From Planctomycetota bacterium (lineage in GTDB: Bacteria; Planctomycetota; MHYJ01; JACPRB01): a stretch of DNA of 39,215 bases. The position numbers and the translations under genes are program-made. Below the pieces are notes generated by a model that had not been told where the DNA came from, searched no databases, and worked only from the letters and a program-made list of their open reading frames with translations. Positions 7,004-13,677 of this stretch are shown here, piece by piece (position 1 is the first letter of the stretch; every line of letters starts with the position of its first letter). Location: assembly GCA_016190175.1 (NCBI GenBank), contig JACPRC010000024.1, positions 1-39,215 of the forward strand. Reading direction: 5' to 3'.

Positions 7004-7031
7004 ATTATATCGCGTGCGGCCCGGGCCGCAA
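7004..7031 (-). promoter_or_regulatory. Promoter of tRNA-Pro
   Basis: Minus strand TTGCGG (complement of 7026-7031), a 16-bp spacer, and a perfect TATAAT (complement of 7004-7009). Transcription would begin about 8 bases before the mature tRNA 5' end. Confidence 0.6.
7015..7030. promoter_or_regulatory. 16-bp perfect palindrome overlapping the tRNA promoter
   Basis: TGCGGCCCGGGCCGCA is exactly self-complementary. It covers the -35 hexamer of the tRNA-Pro promoter and lies 13 bp upstream of the divergent DUF488 gene start. It could be an operator shared by the two units or simply a GC-rich coincidence. Confidence 0.35.
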
Positions 7032-7042
7032 CCCTTTCCTCG

Positions 7043-7585
7043 ATGAAGACGATCTACACCGCCGGACACTCGAACCTCGATCTCGCGCGCTTCCTGGAGA
7101 TCGTGCGCGACATCGAGGTGATCGCCGACGTCCGCCGCTTCCCGAAGTCCCGCAAGTTCCCCCACTTCGACGGCGATGCGCTCGCCCGGACGATCGGGTA
7201 CCGCTGGTTCCCCGACCTCGGCGGGCGCCGGAGCGGCGGAGGCACGCGACACTCGGCGCTGCGCGTCGCGGGCTTCCGCGCCTACGCCGCCCACATGGAG
7301 ACCGCCAGGTTCCGCGCCGCACTGGCCGATCTGGAATCCCTCGCCGCCGAACGCCGCGTCGCCGTGATGTGCGCCGAGGCGCTCTGGTTCCGCTGTCACC
7401 GGTGGCTGCTGTCCGACATGCTCGCCACGCGCGGCTGGACCGTGATCCACCTGCCCGGCGGGAAGCCGCATCGGCTGAGCGCAATCGCGCGTGCGGAGAA
7501 CGGGACGCTCGTCTACGACGTGACTACTTCCGGCGGGGACGGCCGTACAGATCGCGCGGCGGACGCTCCGCCAGCTCCACCTTGA
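7043..7585 (+). CDS. DUF488 family protein
   Basis: 180 aa, cytoplasmic. Family hallmarks are an N-terminal IYTAGHSN (4-11), IADVRRFPKSRKFPHF (27-42), FPDLGGRR (56-63), and a CAE...RCHRWLLSDML segment (about 109-126) with conserved Cys and His residues. The C-terminal core ends HRLSAIARAENGTLVYD at about residue 159. The biochemical role of DUF488 is not established. The last 20 residues (VTTSGGDGRTD...) are encoded antisense to the end of the HtrA gene, with which it overlaps tail-to-tail by 62 bp. The family core ends almost exactly at the HtrA stop, so the tail probably has no function. No clear ribosome binding site is seen. Confidence 0.85.
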   Translation: MKTIYTAGHSNLDLARFLEIVRDIEVIADVRRFPKSRKFPHFDGDALARTIGYRWFPDLGGRRSGGGTRHSALRVAGFRAYAAHMETARFRAALADLESLAAERRVAVMCAEALWFRCHRWLLSDMLATRGWTVIHLPGGKPHRLSAIARAENGTLVYDVTTSGGDGRTDRAADAPPAPP

Positions 7586-8657
7586 TCTCGCGCTCCTGCT
7601 TCGCGCGAAGGACCTTGAGCGTTACCGTCGTCCCGGGTTCGATCCCCGCGATCCTCAGAAACGCGTCGCCCTGGCCGCGGAGCCGCCGCCCGTCCATCTC
7701 GACGATGACGTCGTTCGGCCGCAGACCGGCCCGGTCCGCCGGCGTGTCGCGCTGCACTTCGAGGACGAAGACCCCCACGGGTTCCTTGAGACCGAGTTCC
7801 CCGAGCAGTTCCTCCATCGATCCGATCCCCTGGTCGCGCAGGAGCGCGACGAGCTCGCGGTCGATATCGTGCGGCACGAACCCCATGTAGCCGCGGCGCA
7901 CGCGGCCGTCCTTCCGCAGCCGCTCCGTCACCCACTTCGCCAGGTTGCTCGCGATCGCCAGCCCCACGCCCTCGCCGCGCCTGGACTCCGTGACGATCGC
8001 CGTGTTGATCCCGACGACCTCGCCGCGCAGGTTCACCAGGGCGCCGCCCGAATTCCCCGGATTGATGGCCGCGTCCGTCTGGATGAAGTCCTGGTACGGC
8101 AGGTTGAGCTGCGCGCGGCGGTGCTTCGCGCTGACGATCCCCGCCGTCACCGTGTGGTTGTAACCGAACGGGCTCCCGATGGCGAGCACCCAGTCTCCAA
8201 CCCGCATCGCGTCGGAGTCGCCCAGCGCCGCGGCCGGCAGCTTCTCGCCGTTCGGATCGATCTTCAGCAGCGCCAGGTCGCTCTCGGGGTCCGCGCCGAC
8301 CAGACGGCCCTCGAACTCGCGCCCGTCCTCGAAGCGAACGCGCACCTCGCGCGTTCCGTCGATGACGTGGTTGTTCGTCAGGATGTGCCCCTCCTCGGAA
8401 ACGATCACGCCGGAGCCGATCCCCTCGGACGAGCCGAAGAGATCCGCCGGCCGGCCCGAGCTCGTGGTGATGTGGACGACGGACTTCATCGCTCCCGCCG
8501 CGACCGCCGCGAAGGTGTCCTGCAGCTCCGCCGCGGAGCGCGACATCTCGCGCCCCGCGGCGGCGCGCCGGTCCAGGAGCTTCGCCGCACCCACGCCTCC
8601 GGCGATCCCCAGCGCCAGGATCATGACCAGCAGCGTCACCTTCGTCGCGTCCTTCAT
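7524..8657 (-). CDS. HtrA/DegP-type serine protease with one PDZ domain
   Basis: 377 aa. An N-terminal membrane anchor/signal (VTLLVMILALGIAGGVGAA, about 7-25) places the catalytic part outside the cytoplasm. The trypsin-like domain has an intact triad: His97 in TNNHVID, Asp127 in ESDLALL, Ser203 in GNSGGAL. One PDZ domain spans about 255-360. It would degrade or refold damaged envelope proteins and may cleave signalling partners. It starts one base after the stop of the upstream pseudoprotease gene (TGACATG), so it is the last gene of the sigma/anti-sigma/HtrA operon. Confidence 0.95.
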   Translation of the reverse strand: MKDATKVTLLVMILALGIAGGVGAAKLLDRRAAAGREMSRSAAELQDTFAAVAAGAMKSVVHITTSSGRPADLFGSSEGIGSGVIVSEEGHILTNNHVIDGTREVRVRFEDGREFEGRLVGADPESDLALLKIDPNGEKLPAAALGDSDAMRVGDWVLAIGSPFGYNHTVTAGIVSAKHRRAQLNLPYQDFIQTDAAINPGNSGGALVNLRGEVVGINTAIVTESRRGEGVGLAIASNLAKWVTERLRKDGRVRRGYMGFVPHDIDRELVALLRDQGIGSMEELLGELGLKEPVGVFVLEVQRDTPADRAGLRPNDVIVEMDGRRLRGQGDAFLRIAGIEPGTTVTLKVLRAKQEREIKVELAERPPRDLYGRPRRK

Positions 8658-8658
8658 G

Positions 8659-9648
8659 TCACTTCTCCAGCTCGACGCGCACCTCGAGCTCGATGCGGGT
8701 CCCGTCTCGGAGGATCCCCAGCTTCGCCGCGCGCGGTTCCTCCAGGATCTCGATCCTGCGCCGAAGCGCTGCCACGTCGCGCATCTCCTCGCCGTCCCAG
8801 GCGAGGATGACGTCGCCCTTCCGCAATCCCGCCTTGCGCGCGGGTCCGCCTGCATCGACCCGCACCACCTCGGCCCCCGGCGCCGCGGGACGCACGGTCG
8901 CGCCGATCCAGCCGCGCACCATCCGCCCGTGCTTGATGATGCGGTCCGCGACGAACCTCGCCGTCTCCGCCGGCACGGCGAACGTGATCGCCCCGGCCGA
9001 GGAACGGTCCCACAGGAACCGGAGGATCCCGAAGTCCTCGGTTTCCTCCGCGTCCAGAACGGAGTGGAGCATCCCCAGGAGCCGCCCGCGCGAGTCGGCC
9101 ACGAAGCCGCCGCAGTCCCCGGGGTGGGCCGGCGTCGTGAGCTGAAGCAGGCCGTCGTACTCCCGGCCGGCGACGCGGATGGCGCGGTCCGTCCCGGCGA
9201 GCATGCCGATCGACGCGGACCCCTTGAGACCGTACGAATCCCCCACCGCGATCGCGAACGAACCGCATCGCGCGTCCGTCGCGCCGGCGATCTCGGCGGG
9301 TACGAGATCCGCCGAATCGACGCGCAGGACGGCGATCCCGCTCCGGGCGTCCGAACCGACGAGTTTCGCGTCCAGCGTCCGGCCGTCCCACAGCGTGACG
9401 CGGATCCGGTCCGCGCCCGCCGTTGCGCCGGCATCCGTGAGGACGTAGCCGTCCTTCCGGTACACCACCCCCGACAGACGAAGGGTGCGGGAGATCTCGA
9501 TCCGCAATTCCGGCCGCCAGGGCGTGCGCGCCTCGATCGAGACGACCGAGGGACGGACCTTGCGTACGACGTCGGCGATTTCGCGCTCGAGGCGCTCCAG
9601 GAGCCGGTCCTCCTGCGGCAGGAGGAGGATGAGGAGGAACTTCAACAT
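8659..9648 (-). CDS. HtrA-like pseudoprotease with PDZ domain
   Basis: 329 aa from the ATG at 9648, or 338 aa from a GTG at 9675 that would overlap the anti-sigma gene. A hydrophobic start MLKFLLILLLPQ is followed by an HtrA-like fold (GYVLTDAGA at about 68-75, ARSGIAVLRVD at 101-111, PGDCGG at 176-181) and a C-terminal PDZ (RKAGLRKGDVILAWDG). All three catalytic positions are changed relative to HtrA: His to Gly74, Asp to Gly104, Ser to Cys179. The fold-forming residues are kept. It is probably an inactive binding or sensing paralogue of the adjacent protease, which it precedes by one base. A ribosome binding site for the ATG is poorly placed, so the start is uncertain. Confidence 0.8.
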   Translation of the reverse strand: MLKFLLILLLPQEDRLLERLEREIADVVRKVRPSVVSIEARTPWRPELRIEISRTLRLSGVVYRKDGYVLTDAGATAGADRIRVTLWDGRTLDAKLVGSDARSGIAVLRVDSADLVPAEIAGATDARCGSFAIAVGDSYGLKGSASIGMLAGTDRAIRVAGREYDGLLQLTTPAHPGDCGGFVADSRGRLLGMLHSVLDAEETEDFGILRFLWDRSSAGAITFAVPAETARFVADRIIKHGRMVRGWIGATVRPAAPGAEVVRVDAGGPARKAGLRKGDVILAWDGEEMRDVAALRRRIEILEEPRAAKLGILRDGTRIELEVRVELEK

Positions 9649-9658
9649 GACCGTCGGA

Positions 9659-10228
9659 TCAGAAGCTCCGCTCACCCGACGCGACCACCGCCTCCGCGCG
9701 CGGCAGGTAGTGGCCGCTCTCGGGGCGCGAAAAACGAGGAAGCGGCGCGCGGCGGTCTTCCGCGCGCTCCTCGAAGAGCGTGGAGAGGTCCGCGTCCCGC
9801 CCCGAGCCGGCGAAGGTCGAGCGCGGTCCGCTCCCCGCGTCCACGCTCTCCGCGCCCCTCCGGACGGAAAGCGCCGCCGCCTCCCGCGCGGTCGGAGCCG
9901 TCCGGTCGCGCGTCGCGACGACCGCGACGAACCCGATCGAGAGGCCGATGACGAGGACGGCCGCGGCCCGGACGAACCAGTCGACCCCGAAGGCGCGAAC
10001 CGGGAACAGCTCCCGCCGGACGTTCGGCCAGATGCCGTCGACCGCGTCTGCCGGTACGTTCCCCTCTTTCAGTTCGCCGAGCATCTCCCGCGCGGCGCGG
10101 AACTCCTCGAGCTCGCGCGCGCAGTCCGGGCACATCGAGACGTGCGCCTCGACGGCGATGCGCTCGTTCTCGTCCGCCTCGCCGCCGGCCACGAGCGGGA
10201 TCAGATCGCGATAGTCGTCGCAGTTCAC
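9659..10228 (-). CDS. Membrane anti-sigma factor with zinc-finger (zf-HC2/ZAS) domain
   Basis: 189 aa. The N-terminus carries the zinc-binding anti-sigma signature: Cys3, His29, Cys33, Cys36 (HVSMCPDC). One transmembrane helix spans about 86-105. The C-terminal part (about 110-189) is polar and presumably extracytoplasmic. It would hold the ECF sigma factor encoded just upstream and release it on an envelope signal. It is unusual in being separated from its sigma gene by 274 bp of palindromes, while the HtrA-like genes follow closely. Confidence 0.88.
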   Translation of the reverse strand: MNCDDYRDLIPLVAGGEADENERIAVEAHVSMCPDCARELEEFRAAREMLGELKEGNVPADAVDGIWPNVRRELFPVRAFGVDWFVRAAAVLVIGLSIGFVAVVATRDRTAPTAREAAALSVRRGAESVDAGSGPRSTFAGSGRDADLSTLFEERAEDRRAPLPRFSRPESGHYLPRAEAVVASGERSF

Positions 10229-10280
10229 CGCGGGGACCTCCGGGAGTGTATACGGCCGGTGCCGCGGCGCGTTAGCCCGC

Positions 10281-10502
10281 CTTATTCCCGTCGGCTACGC
10301 CGCCGACGTGAAACGGCGCCCTTCGGGCAGCTTCACCCGCCTGCGGCGGGTTCCGCTGGACAGCCCCGCTCCATCGCGCTCGACACTCCGTGTCTCGCGC
10401 GACGGGCGGCCCGCGGCGCACTATGGCCGTCAAGGTGGCGCCGCGGGCGGATTGTTCACGAGTTCTCGGTCTGCGCCCGAGGATCTTCGTGAACAATCCG
10501 GG
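10281..10502. repeat. Cluster of five or more palindromes between sigma and anti-sigma genes
   Basis: Successive perfect inverted repeats: CGTCGGC...GCCGACG (10289-10308); ACCCGCC-TGC-GGCGGGT (10335-10351); GACAC-TCC-GTGTC (10382-10394); GCCCGCGGCGC...GCGCCGCGGGC, 11 bp (10409-10448); and a 14-bp pair CGGATTGTTCACGA / TCGTGAACAATCCG (10448-10461 and 10487-10500) enclosing a second stem CTCGG/CCGAG. No T-run follows, so it is not a standard terminator. It could be a palindromic mobile element, a structured mRNA attenuator between sigma and anti-sigma, or a processing site. No supported reading frame. Confidence 0.7.
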
Positions 10503-11081
10503 CTAGACCGCCTCGGCCTGGTCCCCGCCCACGCCCAGCGCGCGCCCTTCCCACAGGGTCTTGAAGAGGCGTCGCGCGCGGTGGAGCCGCCAGCGGACCG
10601 TCGCGTTCGTGCACCCGGCGATCTCGGCGATCTCCTCGCACGAGAGCCCCTGGATGTCGCGGAGGACGAGCACCGCCTTGTACTTCGGCGGCAGCCGGTC
10701 CAGAGTCCGGTGGACCAGCGTGCGCAGTTCCGACGTCTCGCCGCGCTCCGACGGCCCGCGCCCCTCGTCCGCGGCCCCGCCCAGGTTCTCGAGGTCCACG
10801 GCCCGGTCGCGCGCCAGCTTCCGGAGGCGGTCGATGGAGAGGTTGACGACGATCTGGTACAGCCACGTGTAGAAGTTCTTGGCGAGGTCGAAGTCGCCGA
10901 GGTGGCGGTAGACGCGCAGGAACGCCTCCTGGGAGACGTCCTGCGCCAGCTCGTAGCTGTTGAGCAGGTTGTGCGCGATCCAGTAGGTCCGGCGCTGGTA
11001 GCGCTCGACGAGATCGCGGAAGGCGGTCTGGTCGCCGCCCTGGCACCGCCGGAGGAGCAAGACTTCCTGCGCGTCGGGCAT
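10503..11081 (-). CDS. ECF (RpoE-like) RNA polymerase sigma factor
   Basis: 192 aa. Region 2 spans about 19-90 (TAFRDLVERYQRRTYWIAHN, with ELAQDVSQEAFLRVYRHL and TWLYQIVVNLSIDRLRK). Region 4 spans about 125-180 (LPPKYKAVLVLRDIQGLSCEEIAEIAG, then the recognition helix TVRWRLHRARRLF). The linker is short and there is no region 3, as usual for ECF factors. It heads a leftward operon with its anti-sigma factor and two HtrA-type proteins, an arrangement typical of envelope-stress regulation. A strong housekeeping-type promoter lies upstream. Confidence 0.95.
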   Translation of the reverse strand: MPDAQEVLLLRRCQGGDQTAFRDLVERYQRRTYWIAHNLLNSYELAQDVSQEAFLRVYRHLGDFDLAKNFYTWLYQIVVNLSIDRLRKLARDRAVDLENLGGAADEGRGPSERGETSELRTLVHRTLDRLPPKYKAVLVLRDIQGLSCEEIAEIAGCTNATVRWRLHRARRLFKTLWEGRALGVGGDQAEAV

Positions 11082-11108
11082 CCCGTACCCCGGTCAAATG
11101 TGACGCCG

Positions 11109-11138
11109 ATTATATAGACGCCGCGGACGGGGGGGCAA
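11109..11138 (-). promoter_or_regulatory. Promoter of the ECF sigma operon
   Basis: Minus strand TTGCCC (complement of 11133-11138), an 18-bp spacer, and a perfect TATAAT (complement of 11109-11114), about 20 bases of leader before the ATG at 11081. It is a sigma-70-type promoter rather than an ECF-type one. Confidence 0.65.
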
Positions 11139-11198
11139 GCCGAATGAATCTGAATTCGCTTCCGCCGCGCGGGGGCCCGTGCTAGCCTGTCGCTCCCG

Positions 11199-13556
11199 AT
11201 GACCCTCGTGTGCCCCCAGTGCGGCCGCGCGTTCGAAGGCGCCGCGGGCGTGCGCCCGGTCTGTCCCGGCTGCGCCCACTCCTGGGACCCGACCTCCGAC
11301 TACGCTCCGACGCTCGTCTCGCAGGACGAGCGCAAGGCCGTCCCGTTCCTCGTCGTCACCTACGCGGGGGGCAAGCGAGAGGAGCTGCCGCTCATCTCCA
11401 CGATCAGCGTCGGCCGCTCGCCCGAGGCGAACGTCGCGATCAACGACCTGCGGCTCTCGCGGAAGCACTTCCAGGTCGAGAAGCGCGGCGAGTCGTGGTA
11501 CCTCAAGGACCTCGGCAGTTCCACGGGAACGCTTGTAGGCGGCAAGCGCGTTGCCGAAGCCAGACTCTCCCCGCTCGACACGATCACGGCGGGCGAAACG
11601 ACCTTCCAGTACATGGTCAGGATGGTCGATACGACCGACACCTCGCGCAAGGTGAAGGTGAGCGTCGTCGAGGCGCCCGCGGCCGCCCCGACCGCGCCCG
11701 TCGTCCCGCGCATCGCCCTCTCGAAGGACCGCGTCGTCCTCGGCCGCGGCGCGGAGTGCGACGTCGTCCTCTCGAGCCCCGTCGTCTCGCGCGCGCACGC
11801 CGCGATCACGAAGGAGCCGGGCGGCCCGGTGGTCGAAGACCTCGGCAGCGCCAACGGCGTCTTCGTGAACGGCCGGCTCGTGAAGCGTCACGCTCTCGCC
11901 AAGGGCGACCGCCTCCGGATCGGCCCCTACGTCCTCTCCTTCGACGGCGCGGAGCTGGCGCAGGAGGACCAGCAGGGACGGATCACGCTCGAGGCGGTCC
12001 AGATCGGCAAGCGCGTCGGCGCGCTCGACATCCTTAAGGACGTCTCCGTCGTCATCCGGCCGAACGAGTTCGTGGGGCTGCTCGGCCCGAGCGGCGCGGG
12101 GAAGTCCACGTTCATGGACACGCTCAACGGATTCCGCCCCGCGACGTCGGGCCAGGTGCTCGTCAACGGCGAGGACCTCTACTCGATCTTCAAGAGCTTC
12201 AAGACGAACATCGGCTACGTCCCGCAGGAGGACATCATCCACCGCGAGCTCACGGTGTGGGACGCGCTCTATTACACCGCGAAGCTGCGCCTGCCCGAGG
12301 ATACCTCCGAGGACGAGGTGCGCCGCATCATCGAGGAGGTGATCACGATCCTCGATCTCGGCGAGCGGAAGGACACGAGGATCGGCTCCCTCAGCGGCGG
12401 CCAGCGCAAGCGCGTGAGCGTGGGCGTGGAGCTCATCACGAAACCGCCGCTCCTGTTCCTCGACGAGCCGACCTCCGGCCTGGATCCGGGCACGGAGGAG
12501 AAGATCATGACGCTCTTCCGGAACCTCGCGAAGGGCGGCCGCACCGTCGTGCTCACGACGCACGTGATGGAGAACGTCGAGCTGCTGGACCTCATCGTGG
12601 TGCTCGTCAAGGGACGGCTCGCCTACTACGGCCCGCCGAAGGAGACGCTCGCCTACTTCGACATCCCGAAGATCACGAAGATCTACGAGAAGCTGGAGTC
12701 GAGGAAGCCGGAGGAGTGGGCGGAGCGGTACCAGGCGTCCAAGCTGTACAAGACGTACGTTCTGGAGCGGCAGGCGGCGTCGCGCGCCGCGGGGGCGACG
12801 CAGCCGATCCCGCCGGAGCAGCGGCGGCCGATGCCGCACGCGCAGTTCTACTTCCTGCTGATGCGGTACCTGAGGACGCTCCTCGGCGACCGGAAGAACC
12901 TGCTCTTCCTGATCCTGCCGGGGCCGCTCATCGGCTTCCTGATGACGCTGCCCTTCGACGCGGCGAACGAGCTGCAGCACCGGAACATCCTCCTCTTCAT
13001 GACCGTCACCGCCGTCTTCTGCGGGACGTTCAACTCGTTCCGCGAGATCGTCAAGGAGCGGGCGATCTACAAGCGGGAGAGGATGGTGAACCTCCAGATC
13101 GTCCCGTACATCCTCTCGAAGCTCGTTCTGCTGTCCGCGTTCTTCGTGGTCGAGGTCTTCCTGCTTCTGTGCGTCGTCGAGGTCTTCGAGGGCTTCGACG
13201 TGAAGGGGAACTTCCTCCTGCACTATTTCGCGCTGCTCCTCACCGCGATCGCGGCGGCGGGCCTCGGTCTCATCATCTCGGCCCTGGTGAACTCGCAGGA
13301 GAAGGCGATCGGGCTGCTCATTATCGTGATCATCCCGCAGATCGTCTTCTCCGGGGGGCTGTCGACCGAGGGGCTGACGGGATTCTCCGCGTTCCTGAGC
13401 TGGTTCATGGTGGGCCACTGGGGGTTCTACGCCGTGAAGGAGATCGCGGGGCCCTGCGACGCGGCGCTCCTGGGCTATCTGATGATGAACCTGATCTACA
13501 CGGCCGTGTACGCGGGGATCGCCGCGGCGATCCTGAAGATGCAGGATGTCAAGTAG
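11199..13556 (+). CDS. Double-FHA ABC-2 type transporter
   Basis: 785 aa, one polypeptide. Order: zinc ribbon (Cys5, Cys8, Cys22, Cys25); FHA domain 1 (GRSPEANV at 72-79, SRKH at 87-90); FHA domain 2 (GRGAECDV at 182-189, SRAH at 197-200); ABC ATPase with Walker A GPSGAGKST (296-304), signature LSGGQ (398-402) and Walker B LLFLDEP (418-424); then an ABC-2 membrane domain with about six helices (roughly 550-785). FHA domains bind phosphothreonine, so the exporter is probably controlled by serine/threonine kinases such as those encoded nearby, as for mycobacterial Rv1747-type exporters. The substrate is unknown. No ribosome binding site is seen before the ATG. Confidence 0.93.
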   Translation: MTLVCPQCGRAFEGAAGVRPVCPGCAHSWDPTSDYAPTLVSQDERKAVPFLVVTYAGGKREELPLISTISVGRSPEANVAINDLRLSRKHFQVEKRGESWYLKDLGSSTGTLVGGKRVAEARLSPLDTITAGETTFQYMVRMVDTTDTSRKVKVSVVEAPAAAPTAPVVPRIALSKDRVVLGRGAECDVVLSSPVVSRAHAAITKEPGGPVVEDLGSANGVFVNGRLVKRHALAKGDRLRIGPYVLSFDGAELAQEDQQGRITLEAVQIGKRVGALDILKDVSVVIRPNEFVGLLGPSGAGKSTFMDTLNGFRPATSGQVLVNGEDLYSIFKSFKTNIGYVPQEDIIHRELTVWDALYYTAKLRLPEDTSEDEVRRIIEEVITILDLGERKDTRIGSLSGGQRKRVSVGVELITKPPLLFLDEPTSGLDPGTEEKIMTLFRNLAKGGRTVVLTTHVMENVELLDLIVVLVKGRLAYYGPPKETLAYFDIPKITKIYEKLESRKPEEWAERYQASKLYKTYVLERQAASRAAGATQPIPPEQRRPMPHAQFYFLLMRYLRTLLGDRKNLLFLILPGPLIGFLMTLPFDAANELQHRNILLFMTVTAVFCGTFNSFREIVKERAIYKRERMVNLQIVPYILSKLVLLSAFFVVEVFLLLCVVEVFEGFDVKGNFLLHYFALLLTAIAAAGLGLIISALVNSQEKAIGLLIIVIIPQIVFSGGLSTEGLTGFSAFLSWFMVGHWGFYAVKEIAGPCDAALLGYLMMNLIYTAVYAGIAAAILKMQDVK

Positions 13557-13567
13557 CGTCGCGGGGG

Positions 13568-13656
13568 TCAGCTATCAGCCGTCAGCCGTCAGCTATCAGC
13601 CGTCAACTTCCGCGCGGCGTGAGGGGTCGGCTGAGAGCTGAAGGCGGATGGCTGAG
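13568..13656. repeat. Heptad-repeat hairpin, copy A (TCAGCNN)
   Basis: Six consecutive heptads TCAGCTA, TCAGCCG, TCAGCCG, TCAGCTA, TCAGCCG, TCAACTT (13568-13609), a GC-rich centre, then four reverse-oriented heptads GGCTGAG, AGCTGAA, GGCGGAT, GGCTGAG (13629-13656). It lies between two convergent genes and can fold into a long imperfect hairpin. It shares the block GAGGGGTCGGCTGA with copy B at 15.97 kb. Confidence 0.9.
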
Positions 13657-13677
13657 CGCTTCCCTGGCGGCCCCCGC

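Noticed and set aside
7620-7660. T-arm-like sequence (CCGGGTTCGATCCCCG) near 7633
   Set aside because: Lies inside the htrA coding sequence and no acceptor, D or anticodon arm accompanies it.
11094-13418. 774-codon open frame antisense to the FHA-ABC transporter
   Set aside because: Composition is dominated by Arg, Asp, Glu, Leu and Val without domains. It is the usual mirror of a GC-rich gene, and the plus-strand gene has five recognisable domains.
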